From the NCBI RefSeq assembly GCF_003584645.1, contig NZ_AP017928.1:3882395-3946394 (forward strand): a stretch of DNA of 64,000 bases, read 5' to 3'. Source of the stretch: Methylocaldum marinum. Its GTDB lineage: Bacteria > Pseudomonadota > Gammaproteobacteria > Methylococcales > Methylococcaceae. The notes beneath the pieces are model-generated. The model saw nothing but the letters and a program-made list of their open reading frames with translations, was not told the DNA's origin and searched no databases. The number at the start of each line of letters is the position of its first letter. Positions within the stretch are counted from its first letter, which is position 1. The position numbers were made by a program, and so were the translations under genes. This document shows positions 36,251-46,176 of this stretch, piece after piece.

Positions 36251-37006
36251 GGGTCAGTTCTAACATTCCAACATACTCCCCCCATTCTCGCTATACTCGC
36301 TCTATGGCTAGACCCCTACGATTGGAATTTGCGGGCACTCGGTACCCTGTGACTTCGAGAGGCGACAGGCGCGAGGACCTCTATCTGGATGATGCGGACC
36401 GGACGCCGTGGCTGGACGTCGTCGGCAATACAAGGCGATTTTGGTCCAGAAGGACACCTACCTTGCTGGAACTGACTAGATAGGTTGTTCTGAATCCGCT
36501 GAGAGCGCGGATGATTGAAAGACTCGAAGATCGGCCCTGGAGCCGCTATCGGGCCATGGTCGGCGAAGCGAATGCGCCGGACTGGCTGGATGCGGATGGG
36601 ATGCTCAGCCAGTTTGGGCGGGAACGCAAGAGCGCGATCGAGGCCTACCGACGATTTGTCAAGGACGGGCAGAGGGCTGCCCAGTCCTCTGGATCAGACC
36701 CGGCATCAAGGGTTGTTGGGCGATGATGCTTTCGTCGAGCGCTACCGGCAGGACAAGAAGCCCGAGCCCCGAGGAACTCCGGGAAGTCTCCAAAGCCCCT
36801 CGGCGGTCTATCGCTCTGCCCCTTGACGACTATCGGCAACGCTATCCGGACAGAAACGAAGCAATGGCGCGGGCCTACTTGTCCGGCGCCTACACCCTGT
36901 CGGAGATCGGCGCTCATTTCGGCGTTCAATATAGGACGGTGAGCCGAGCTGTGCGAAGACTGGAGCAGAATGACCGGGATTAATGTTGGACTGTTAGAAC
37001 TGACCC
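36251..37006 (+). mobile_element. REP-associated tyrosine transposase (RAYT) element with inverted ends
   Basis: The left end GGGTCAGTTCTAACATTCC (36251-) and right end ATGTTGGACTGTTAGAACTG (36983-37006) are inverted copies over 24 bp with one mismatch. They bound a relic RAYT gene, so this is a self-contained element. Confidence 0.8.
36304..36983 (+). pseudogene. RAYT (Y1_Tnp) transposase relic 1
   Basis: The N-terminus MARPLRLEFAGTRYPVTSRGDRRE and C-terminus VVLNPLRARMIERLED...GAHFGVQYRTVSRAVRRLEQ are typical of REP-associated tyrosine transposases. About 180 bp encoding the HUH-type core (the MTHHYHLLVET region present in relic 2) are deleted. An in-frame TAG stands after ELTR, and a further frameshift follows near 36760. 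It is not functional. It keeps the original 3' end that relic 2 has lost. Confidence 0.85.
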
Positions 37007-37062
37007 TGTTTTCCTTCCCAACAGTCAGCATACCTTTTTAAAAAGCGTCATTGATGAGGGAT

Positions 37063-37112
37063 CATCGCTTCACTTTGCACAGAGCGATGACCGCGTGTGT
37101 CCGTGCTGAAGG
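37063..37112 (+). repeat. 50-bp module-border repeat, copy 4
   Basis: It is nearly identical to copy 3 (differences include CTTCACTTT for CTTGACTTT). It lies at the left edge of block C, directly after the RAYT element. Confidence 0.8.
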
Positions 37113-37329
37113 TGGTCGGTCTTCCATTTTCCGTTGAATGTACGAAATCCGCGCAGGTGAGCCGCCAAAAGACTCGGCTATCTCCTCGAACGAATCGGCT
37201 TGGCCGCCGAAGGAGCCCGACGTCAATCCGGCACGACAGGCCGCCAATTCCAGTCGCAGTTGTTTGGTTATGGTTTCGAAGCGAGCGGTGCAAGATCAAG
37301 CATTAACCCTATTTTCCCACTCGGCAGAG

Positions 37330-37418
37330 GGGAAAGGACCTCAAATACTGGACAGAGTTATGCAGACTATTACGGAGGCTGGTATGACAAGGCATTTCCG
37401 TCCAAGAAACCGAAGTGA
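37330..37418 (+). pseudogene. vgrG 3'-end remnant, block C
   Basis: It has the same 30-codon vgrG tail as in block B and the same junction, which shows that blocks B and C derive from one already truncated ancestor. Confidence 0.85.
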
Positions 37419-37956
37419 GCTGAGTGCCCGGTTAGGCCGAATGAGTCTGGCCGCCTGGTTGATCGCATGGGGCGGAGCAAACGCTCAAACCGAGGAAAAA
37501 TCCATGAAACATTCACCGTTATCTCTTTGGCAGGTCGTTGCCGTATTAACCGAGCAATCGCCGTACACCAAAGCCAAGATTGAAGGCTTGCTGCCGGTGA
37601 CGCTCGTCGAAACAAATAATGCCGGCGGCAACGAAATTTTCCAATTTTTCAAGAGCGACCCTGTTTTGTTGAACGACGGTTCGGTGATCCTCAACATCGA
37701 CCTGCGAATCAAACGTCAAGGGAGCCATCCCGGCTTCTTGGTCCTGGAGCTCGGTGGAACCTGCGTCCCGCTGGAGGAGGTCCGCAGCCATTATGGCGAT
37801 CTCCAGATTACCGACATACCTCGCGGCCATTCCTTAGACGAAGAGACTTCCTACACGGCCTATCTGCCTTGGGGAAAATTGTCTTTCGGCTTTGCCGAGC
37901 GCAACCCGGATTGTTTAGCCTCGGTTGTTTTCAATCCTAAAACAACCGGCAGGTGA
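37384..37956 (+). CDS. VgrG-associated immunity protein, copy C
   Basis: The 190-residue product has ETNNAGGNEIFQF like copy B, but several unique changes further on (IKRQGSHPGF for LKRHGFDPGF; NPKTTGR at the end). Both candidate starts and their ribosome-binding sites are kept. The amount of coding change with an intact frame suggests it remains under some selection. It precedes the third eagR-rhs pair. Confidence 0.7.
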   Translation: MTRHFRPRNRSELSARLGRMSLAAWLIAWGGANAQTEEKSMKHSPLSLWQVVAVLTEQSPYTKAKIEGLLPVTLVETNNAGGNEIFQFFKSDPVLLNDGSVILNIDLRIKRQGSHPGFLVLELGGTCVPLEEVRSHYGDLQITDIPRGHSLDEETSYTAYLPWGKLSFGFAERNPDCLASVVFNPKTTGR

Positions 37957-38228
37957 CTGAGCGTTACGAGACATTCCCGAGATTCGATATGGATAAGATC
38001 GGTTCTGGTCATGGCCCTACATATGCCTTGGAGATGCCTCCGAACGTGAACGGGTCCGCACGGATTGGCCGGACCGACACGGAACGCCTCTCGATGCCCC
38101 TTGCCTCACCTCGAGCGCGTGTCCTTACAACCGCGACGACGTTGGAAACGGTCGCGAAAAAACGCTTAAGCAGCCCTCCGGCCGTCATTTTAGAACTTCA
38201 ACCAATCCAACCGATAAGCGAGACCGTC

Positions 38229-38654
38229 ATGGAAAACATCGGCGAAGGCGTCCTGGCCCTCCCGGCCGAGTGGCATAACGCGAGCCTCCATATCTTCACC
38301 GCCCAGCCGCCCGGCTCACCGGGCCTGAGCATTACCGTCAACCGCGACCGGCTGCCGTTCGGCACCGCCCTGGAAACCTACGCCGAAGACCAGCTCGAAA
38401 AGCTCCGGCATCAGCTCAAGGCCTTCGAGCTCAAGGCTAAAGAGGCCTTTCAGCTGGACGGGCGCCCCGCCTGCGCCTTGGAATTCGTCTGGCACACCGA
38501 CGACGCCGGTCCGGTGCACCAGCTCCTGGTGTGCGTGGCCGACGGCCAGAAGCTGCTGAATTTCGCCGCTTCCAGCCAGGGGCTGATGAACGCGTCGCAG
38601 CGCGCCGAAGTCCGCCGCATCCTGTTGTCGTTCCGCTTCCACCCCGCGGCCTGA
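38229..38654 (+). CDS. EagR-type (DUF1795) chaperone, copy C
   Basis: From MENIGEGVLALPAEWHNASLHIF the product of about 141 residues is about 98% identical to copy A. The frame is open upstream to the end of the immunity gene (a GTG at 37953) through about 90 residues unrelated to copy A, apparently replaced DNA, so I use the conserved ATG. It would chaperone the N-terminus of the following PAAR-Rhs protein, which starts three bases after the stop. Confidence 0.8.
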   Translation: MENIGEGVLALPAEWHNASLHIFTAQPPGSPGLSITVNRDRLPFGTALETYAEDQLEKLRHQLKAFELKAKEAFQLDGRPACALEFVWHTDDAGPVHQLLVCVADGQKLLNFAASSQGLMNASQRAEVRRILLSFRFHPAA

Positions 38655-38657
38655 CCG

Positions 38658-41600
38658 ATGGCCCTTACCGCCGAGCAACGGATCACCGCCGTCCAGGCGC
38701 AGGCGCCGGATGTCGAAACCGGCGAGCGGATCGCCGCACTCTCCCACACCGGCGCCCTCGCCGCCGGGGCGGCCCTCGCCGCCAAGGGCGGCTGGGTCGG
38801 GCTGACCGCCTACGGCGCCGGCATGGCCGGGGCCTATGCCGGCGACTGGGCGGCCGACAAGCTGGGCCTCGCCGAGGTCGCCGCCGACGGTCTCGCCGCC
38901 TTCGGGCTGCGGACGATCGGGCAGGGCGGCCCCCATCCCGGCGTGGTCGGCTGCCAGGTCGCCCATAACCACGGCTTCGCCGGCTTCCTCGCCACCGTGG
39001 CCGTGGGTGCCCTGGCGGCGGTAGCGGTCGGGGCGCTGGTGGTTGCCACCGGCGGCGCGGCCGCGGTCGCCCTGATCGGTGCCGCCGCGGCCGGCGGCTT
39101 TGCCGGGGGACTGGTGGGCGGCGCCCTAGGTGGGGCGCTGGCGCAAATGGGCGCCCGCACCGGCCCGATCTCCACCGGCTCCCCGGATGTGCTGATCGCC
39201 GGCAAACCGGTCGCGCGCATGACCGATACCGCCGCCTGCAGCAAGGAATCCGCGCCTTCCCCGCTCATCGAAGGCAGCGAGACCATCTTCGTCAACAACC
39301 TGCCGATGGCGCGGGTGGGCCACCGGCTCGCCTGCGGCGCGGTGCTCGACGAAGGCGTCGATTCGGTGTTCATGGACCACACCACCGTCGCCTGCGCCGA
39401 GCCCGCCCCGGCCATCCCGGTCTGGGGCCGGGTCCTGGTCGACGGGCTCGGCATCCTGCCGCTCGGCAAGTTCGCGGCGGGGCTCGGCCGGCGCGCCAAC
39501 CGTACCGCCTCGGTCCGCGCCGCCGGCACCCCCCGCCGGTGCCAGACTCATTGCGGCGATCCGGTGAACGTCGCCACCGGCGAATTCGTCGAGTGGCGCA
39601 CCGACATCGACCTCCCCGGCGTGCTCCCGTTCCAGCTCCGGCGCAGCTACCGGACCCGCGCGGACGCGGCGACCCGGAGCCTCTTCGGCCCCCAGTGGTG
39701 CGATTCCCTCACCGTCACGCTGGTGCGGCGCGGCGACCTTATCGACTATCACGACGACGAAGGCGTGTGCTGGACCTTCGATGCCCCTTATGCGGTGCTC
39801 GACGCCCATCATCTCAAGGCGCCTCACCTGGCGCTGCGGGACACCCGCGACGCCCCCGAACTGCACGATCGCGAGACCGGCGCCCGCTATCATTTCGACT
39901 GGCGGGGCGACACCGCCCGGCTGAGCCGGGTCGAGGACGGCTACGGCAACCATTACCGCCTGCACTATCGGCGGGAGCGCCCGGTGCGGCTCGAACACAG
40001 CGACGGCTACACCCTCGATTTCGCCTGGCGGCCCGAGGGCACCCTGGGCGCGGTGTGGCTGCACGAGCCCGACGCTCCGCCGGTGGAACTGGTTCGCTAT
40101 CAGCACGACGCCCGGGGCCGGCTGATCCGGAGTCAAAGCGACGCCAGCGGCCACCTGGTCTACGCCTACGACGAGCGCCACCGGCTCATTGCCTGGGGCG
40201 ACAGCGGCCGGACCTCGGTTCAGCTCCGGTATGACGCAGCGGGCTGGGTGACCCGGGTCGACACGCCGCACGGCATCCATGCCGCCCGCTTCGAGTACGA
40301 CCGCCCCGCGCGGATCACCCGGGTGTGGCTCGACGGCGCCTGCACGACCTACCACGCCACGGCCGACGGGCTCGTCACCCGGGTGATCGATCCCCTGGGC
40401 GCGGAGACCGTCACCGCCTGGGATGCCTACCAGCGGAAAGTGAGCGAGACCGACCCGCTCGGCCGGGTCACCCGCTACGCCTACACCGACGACGGCGGGC
40501 TCCGGGGCATCACCGACCCGTGCGGCCGCACCACCCGCTTCACCTATGATGAGGCCGGCAACCGCCTCCGGCTCGAGACGCCGGACGGGCAGCGCTGGCA
40601 CTGGACCTACGATGCCGCCGGGAATCTCCGCACCGAACAGACCCCGGACGGCTTGGTCACCCGCCTGGAACGGGACGCCCGCGGCCGGCTCATCCGCCAC
40701 AGCCGGCCGGACCGGAGCGAAACCCGGTTCCACTACGATGCCCTGGGCCGGCCCTGCGGCGTGACCGCCCCCAACGGCGGCGAGACCCGCTGGGCCCAGG
40801 ACCGGCTCGGCCGGGTGTTCGAAACGACCGATGCCGAAGGCGCCCTGACCCGCTACGCCTACCCGCCGGAGTCCGACGGCGCGGCGCCCAAGGCCCGCGG
40901 CCATACCGCGCCGAGCCGGGTGATCCTCGCCAACGGCGACACCTGGACCTACCGCTACGACGCCGAGGGTCTCCCGAACGCCGTCACCGATGCCGCCGGC
41001 CACACCCGACGGTACCGCTGGGGCGCTTACGATCTGCTGGAAAGCCATAGCGACCCCTTGGGCGGCGTCACCCGCTACCGCTACGACGCCCAGGCCCGGC
41101 TCGCCGCCGTCACCAACGCCCTCGGCCAGACCTGGCGCTACACTTACGACCCGGCCGGCCGCTGCGTCCAGGAAACCGACTTCGCCGGACGTATCACCCG
41201 CTATCGCTACGATGCCGCCGGCCGCCTGCTGGTGAAGACCGCGCCCGACGGCCACGACTATTGCTACACCTGGGACGAGCGCGACCGCCTGACCCGCATC
41301 GACGCCGGCGACAGCCGCATCGACTACGCCTACGACGAACCCGGCCGCCTCACCCGCGCCGCGCTGTACCGGGGCGACATCCTCGAGAGCGAGACCTGCT
41401 TGCGCTACGACCCGCACGGGAGGCTGCTGGAAGAAACCCAAGGGCCGCACCGCATCGCCTGGCGCTACGACGCCTGCGGCCGCCTCGCCGGGCGCACCAC
41501 CCCGCTGGGCACGGTGGCCTACGATTACGACGCCCTGGGACTGCTCGACGCCCTCACCGGCCCCCGCGGCGAGGTGCATGTCCAGCGCGACCGCCTGGGC

Positions 41601-43001
41601 CGTACCCTTCAGCGCAGCAGCCGGCCCTTCGGACCCGACGGCCAGCCGGTCCTCGTGCCGGGGCCGCAGTTCCACCTCACCCAGCGCTTCGACGCCGCCG
41701 GGCACCTCCTCGCCCAGGCACTCCGCGGCGACGGCCTCCCGTCGGCCCAGCGCCGCTACCACTGGCAGCACGGCCGGCTGATCGGCCTCGACGACGCCCG
41801 CTTCGGACGCACCCGCTACCGCTATGACGCCCGCGACCAGGTGCTCGAGGCCCGGTACGACCCCGGCCCGGGCTACGGCCCCACGCTCGGCGGCCTCTCG
41901 CCCGGCCCCGGCCCGCAGCCGGGCGTCACCGCGGAAACCTTCGGCTACGATGCCTTGGGCAACCTCTGCGGACAGCACACCCCGCAGGCGCACGCGGACC
42001 AAACCTACACCCCGGCCGGCAGCGTCGCCCGCCGCGGCCAGACCGAGTACCGCTACGACGAACGCGGCCGCACCACCTGCCGCACCGAGCACCGCCCGGG
42101 GTTTCGGCCGCACACCTGGCACTACCGCTGGGACGCCTTCGACCGCCTGATCCAGGTCCACACCCCGGACGGCCAGGTCTGGCGCTACACCTACGACGCC
42201 TTCGGCCGGCGCCTCGCCAAACACTGCCTCACCCCAGGCCGCGCCGGCCGGCGCCGGCCCCTGGTCGAAGCCCAGTATCTCTGGGACGGCCCCAACCTCG
42301 CGGTCGAATGGCGACGCTACGGGACGACTGACGCGGCGGCCGCCCCCACCGAAACCCGCGAATGGCATCACGAGCCCGGCACTTTCGTGCCCCTGGCCCT
42401 GGCTTACCAACGCGAGCAAGCCCGCCCCGCCTGGCTGCATGTCATCACCGACCCGCTCGGCACCCCGCGGGAACTCGTCAGCGACGACGGCGAGGTCGTC
42501 TGGGCCGGCCGGCTGCGCACCTGGGGCCGGCTCGACCGCTGGGCGGTCAAGGACGATGACACCCGCCTGGCCCGCCGCCTCCCGCGGGGCTACCGGACCG
42601 CCGCCAACGACCCCTACATCGAGGTCGAGCTGCGCTTTCAGAACCAGTGGGAAGACCCGGAAACCGGGCTGTACTACAACTACCAGCGCTACTATGATCC
42701 CGACACCGGGCAATACCTGAGTCCCGATCCCATCGGCCTCCGGGGCGGGCTCCGGCCGCACGGGTACGTGCACAATCCCGTGGGCTGGGTCGATCCGTGG
42801 GGGTTGGCGGGGTGTCCGCAGACCTTTCCTAATCAGCTTCCTCGTTTCTTGAGTGAAGAATTGGTTCAAGCAGAGCGGCTTGGTGTGCGACCGATTCAAC
42901 CATCCCATCACGATTTTGCCGAACTGGCAAATTCTGGCTCTCTCGGATTTGCCGTGGCAAACCCTATATCTAGTAGACATTATCGGAAACTAGCATGGTA
43001 G
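38658..43001 (+). pseudogene. rhs: PAAR-Rhs toxin with C-terminal tip interrupted by ISL3 (block C)
   Basis: The N-terminal helices, PAAR domain (about 170-240) and Rhs shell are intact and about 97% identical to the rhs gene at 9.2 kb, through the DPWGLAGCP junction. The new tip (QTFPNQLPRFLSEELVQAERLG...HHDFAELANS) is cut at 42935 by an ISL3 element. Translation runs on into the IS and stops at 43001. The rest of the tip lies beyond the IS at 45351. Removal of the insert and one 8-bp duplication restores a single frame. The truncated product keeps the spike tip but no complete toxin. Confidence 0.92.
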
Positions 43002-43979
43002 TCTGTCATTGAATAACGAAGAGAACTAAGGGCAAGAGTATGGTTTCCTACGAAGACGTGAAGCAAAAGCCGAAGACATTGATGGCCATGACCAGTCTGA
43101 AGGCCTCCGAGTTTGAGGAACTCTTGGTTTCTTTTGCGGCGACAGGGGACGAAGAAACCGGCAAGAACCTGACTAAAGGAGGGCGTCCGCCGATTATCGC
43201 GAGCATGGCCGACCGGCTGCTGTTCATCCTGTTCTATCTGAAGACCTACCCTCTGCAAGAGGTCATCGCGCATCTGTTCGGCATGAGCCAACCCCAGGCC
43301 AACTTCACGATCCACCGGTTGAGCAGGGTGCTCAACAAGACACTTGACGCCCGCGGGCACAAGCCCGCCCGGCTCACCGAGGAGATGCTGTCCAGGCTGG
43401 AGCAGGAGACGCGGCAGGACTTGGGCATAGACGGAACGGAAAGGCGCATCAACCGCCCCGTCAACGACCTGGGGCAACGCATCCACTACAGCGGTAAAAA
43501 AAATGCCACACCGTGAAGAACAACCTTGTCGGCGGCCTGGAGGACCGGCAGGTCAAGTACTTGGGCTCGACCCATGAGGGCAAGAAGCACGACAAGAAGA
43601 TCTGCGACGAAGAAGGGACCCGGTTCTCCGACGGCGTCGAGCTGTATCGCGACAGCGGCTTCCAGGGACACGAACTGGCGAATGTCACAGTCCACCAGCC
43701 GAAGAAGAGGCCGCGCAACGGCCGGCTTTCGGCCGACGACCAGGAGGCCAACCGGCTCCACTCAAGCATCCGCGTGATCATCGAACACATCCTCTCGGGA
43801 ATCAAGCGGTGCCGCGTCGTCAAAGACGTGTTCAGGAACACCAAGGAAGGCTACGACGATGTCGTCATTGAATTGGCCTGCGGCCTGCACAATTACAGGC
43901 GCTACTGCCGAAACCAGAGTTATTGATAGCCGGCCATTTCCTCTGTTCCGGTTATGAAAGGTGGTTTCCGATAATGTCT
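42975..43979 (+). mobile_element. IS5-family (ISL2-group-like) element nested in ISL3
   Basis: The terminal repeats AGACATTATCGGAAAC and their complement are exact. The 3-bp duplication AGT (42972-42974, 43980-43982) fits the A-N-T type of the ISL2 group. It inserted right at the stop codon of the ISL3 transposase. Confidence 0.92.
43040..43926 (+). CDS. IS5-family transposase in two frames joined by an A8 slip
   Basis: The first frame, 158 residues (MVSYEDVKQKPKTLMAMTSL...LFILFYLKTYPLQEVIAHLFGMSQPQ), ends HYSGKK at a run of eight A (43496-43503). A -1 shift continues CHTVKNNLVGGLEDRQVKYLG...LYRDSGFQGHELANVTVHQP...RVIIEHILSGIKRCRVVKD, the DDE_Tnp_4 core and tail. No other defect is visible. 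The position of the slippery run equals that in the IS5-like element at 34.6-35.5 kb, so expression by programmed frameshifting is likely. Confidence 0.85.
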
Positions 43980-45228
43980 AGTGATCTGCAAACAGTACTC
44001 GCCGCCCCTGAATGTCGAGCCAAATATGCTGGAACAGTCGTCCTAGATTATAAATTCCATAACAGCGGCGCTTAATCACCTTGATCTTGTTGTTGAGTCC
44101 TTCCACAAAACCGCTGGTTTCGCGCCGAACAAAGTAGTTGATAATGGGGTCGCGCCAATGGCCCCAAGTTGTGGCAAAAGCGGCAAAACAATTCAGACCT
44201 AATGCCGTGATGCGTTCCAGCCACTGCATTAAGGCCTGTTCCGCCTGGGCTTTGTTGATGCGGCTTTCAAAAATACCGGTCAGTACTTCACGTTGAATAT
44301 AGACCTCTTTCAAGGTCGGTGCATGCTGAAAGAGTTGTAGCAAGACACCTTGCTGTTCCTCGCTTAAGGCTATCCAGGGTTTACGAAACGCCCACATCGC
44401 CCCTTTCAACTGCGCATAGTCATGCTCGGATAATGTCGTTTTCAAGCGCTTCATTTCGGCTTTGCGAGCTTTATCGGCGCAATCGCGGTAATGCTTGGCC
44501 ACGTGAAAACGATCAACCACTATTGGCACGTTGGGTAGGGTTTCTTGAACCGCATTGCGGTAACCTTCATTCATGTCGATACAGACTTGGCGGACCTGCT
44601 CGCGTTGATCCGGTGGTAATGTCTCCAAAAAGGATTTGACCGTCTCTTTTTTCCTGTCCGGCAACACCGCCAGAATAAACTTCTCCCGCTTAACCGTAAC
44701 ACCCGAAATAATCACCACAAAGTCTTTATGCCCTTTCTTCAGCGCAATTTCGTCAATCCCAAGCAATTCCAAGTTTGGCACCGTTGACCAATCGACTTGC
44801 CGCTGAACATGGCGGTCGATGATGCCTTCGATGCACGCCACCGTGAGGTCGCGTTTCAAACTGACATCACTCAATGTACTGTTGACCAATTCCCGCAGAA
44901 TCCAATGCTCGTAAGCCTTGGTATGGGGACTCTTCGGGTCATACCACTCACAACGCTGGGTCGTGGTCGGGCCTTTGTGGCAATGGGGGCATTGAAAACG
45001 TTTGGGCTTGATCCGAATCCAAACCGGCCGGTCAAAAATCGGCAGATGCCGCAAGGTAATCTCTTTATCGTAGCCGTGAAACTTATCAATCGTGCGCCCG
45101 CACCGACGACACACGGCAGTTTGGCTAGTGCTGACCACCGTAATCACCAAACCTTGAGGTGTTTGTTCGCAATGTTCTACCTGAACATTGGGCAGGTCTA
45201 AGGGTATCTGTATCTGCGGTTGAGTCAT
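43978..45228 (-). CDS. ISL3-family transposase
   Basis: The 416-residue product has the ISL3 layout: an N-terminal zinc-binding region (CRRCGRTIDKFHGYD, FQCPHCHKG), then the DDE core (LLGIDEIALKKGHKDFVVIISG, VCIDMNEGYRNAVQETLPNVPIVVDRFHVAKHY), and the C-terminal FVEGLNNKIKVIKRRCYGIYNLGRLF. The final TAG is now contributed by the nested IS5-like element, but the original sequence across the join also gave TAG, so the protein is unchanged. Confidence 0.93.
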   Translation of the reverse strand: MTQPQIQIPLDLPNVQVEHCEQTPQGLVITVVSTSQTAVCRRCGRTIDKFHGYDKEITLRHLPIFDRPVWIRIKPKRFQCPHCHKGPTTTQRCEWYDPKSPHTKAYEHWILRELVNSTLSDVSLKRDLTVACIEGIIDRHVQRQVDWSTVPNLELLGIDEIALKKGHKDFVVIISGVTVKREKFILAVLPDRKKETVKSFLETLPPDQREQVRQVCIDMNEGYRNAVQETLPNVPIVVDRFHVAKHYRDCADKARKAEMKRLKTTLSEHDYAQLKGAMWAFRKPWIALSEEQQGVLLQLFQHAPTLKEVYIQREVLTGIFESRINKAQAEQALMQWLERITALGLNCFAAFATTWGHWRDPIINYFVRRETSGFVEGLNNKIKVIKRRCYGIYNLGRLFQHIWLDIQGRRVLFADH

Positions 45229-45350
45229 TTGAGCTTAAAAGAAAATCATGGCTTCCAGCAAAATATCAAAGCCGCTGACATTTCGCTATCCATTCCTTGG
45301 CATACTGCATGTAGTGTTTACCACGGGAAATATCGGAGAGCCCAAATTCT

Positions 45351-45626
45351 GGCCGAATTAAGTGGGCTGTTAACGAGGAAGGAGATCTTCTTGTAATGCC
45401 ACATTCGGTTCAGGGCGAAGAAATTTCGCATGCGGTATTAACCGGTGGCAGACCGGTCCACGCCGCAGGTGAAGCAGATATTGTATTTGGAGGAGGGCTG
45501 AGCTACGGTGTCGAAATCACGCCGAGAAGTGGGCATTTCCATAACGGCGCAGATCCAAGAACCAACGCGAAAATTATTGAAATAGGTCGGGAGGCATTTC
45601 ATCGATATGGAATTACATTTCCATAG
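45351..45626 (+). pseudogene. C-terminal part of the block C Rhs toxin tip, cut off by ISL3
   Basis: The frame GRIKWAVNEEGDLLVMPHSVQGEEISHAVLTGGRPVHAAGEADIVFGGG... joins in phase to ...FAELANS at 42935. The restored tip is about 130 residues, with HSVQGEEISHAV and GVEITPRSGHFH as notable segments. I have seen this arrangement in other Rhs C-termini but cannot name the family or activity. Confidence 0.85.
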
Positions 45627-45639
45627 CTCAGTGGAGTAT

Positions 45640-46176
45640 ATGAATCATGTTATAGAACTTGCTCCCAGCGAACTCAATGATTGGCTTGACGCTATATTGA
45701 ATAATAGGTCGTATGCTCCAAAGAATTTCAATTGGTTAGGTTTAGCTGAAATATTGGCACGACGTGCGTTAGAGACTAGATCCCTACAATGGGCTCATCT
45801 TGCTATCAGAGTTTATGAATATAGAGCTCGATCTGCTGACAAAGATGAACGCGACTCGCTGTTATGTTCAGAGATGCGCGTACGAGTACATTTTATAAAG
45901 CAATTCGGATTGAGCAAGGAAGATGGTCTTCTTGATATAAATACAGTTGTGTCTTGGTTTATGGAAAACACAGATTGTTCTTTGGAATGGGCAAAGAATG
46001 TCTCGGATAACTGGCTTGATAAGCTTCAAAAAGGAGAGATTACCATTGAAACCATTAATGCTCTGCGCAAAATCAAGAATCGGATAAATATAGTTAAGAG
46101 TCTCGATTCGCTAGGTTTTCTCGATGGATATCCTGAAGTTAGACAATGGATTGCTCTATCATCTCAGCTTCCCTAA
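45640..46176 (+). CDS. Immunity protein of the block C Rhs toxin
   Basis: The 178-residue product (MNHVIELAPSELNDWLDAILNNRSYAPKNFNWLG) starts 13 bp after the toxin stop, with AGTGGAG upstream. It is helical and Leu/Trp-rich (LAEILARRALETRSLQWAHLAIRVYEYRAR) and cytoplasmic. The gene is intact although its toxin is broken. A decayed copy exists at 24.2 kb. An upstream in-frame ATG overlaps the toxin end but would add an unrelated leader. The family is not recognised. Confidence 0.72.
   Translation: MNHVIELAPSELNDWLDAILNNRSYAPKNFNWLGLAEILARRALETRSLQWAHLAIRVYEYRARSADKDERDSLLCSEMRVRVHFIKQFGLSKEDGLLDINTVVSWFMENTDCSLEWAKNVSDNWLDKLQKGEITIETINALRKIKNRINIVKSLDSLGFLDGYPEVRQWIALSSQLP

Larger units (their letters stand above)
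42936..45342 (-). mobile_element. ISL3-family element, itself hit by an IS5-like element
   Basis: The ends are GGCTCTCTCGGATTTG at the left and the complement of GGCTCTCCGATATTTC at the right, imperfect inverted repeats. The flanks carry the 8-bp duplication CAAATTCT (42928-42935 and 45343-45350), the size typical of ISL3. The left 39 bp are separated from the rest by a nested 1-kb insertion. Confidence 0.93.

Noticed and set aside
37953..38228. About 90-residue N-terminal extension of the copy C chaperone.
   Set aside because: It has no counterpart in copy A or in DUF1795 proteins and begins with a GTG overlapping the immunity stop; it is probably replacement DNA in an open frame.
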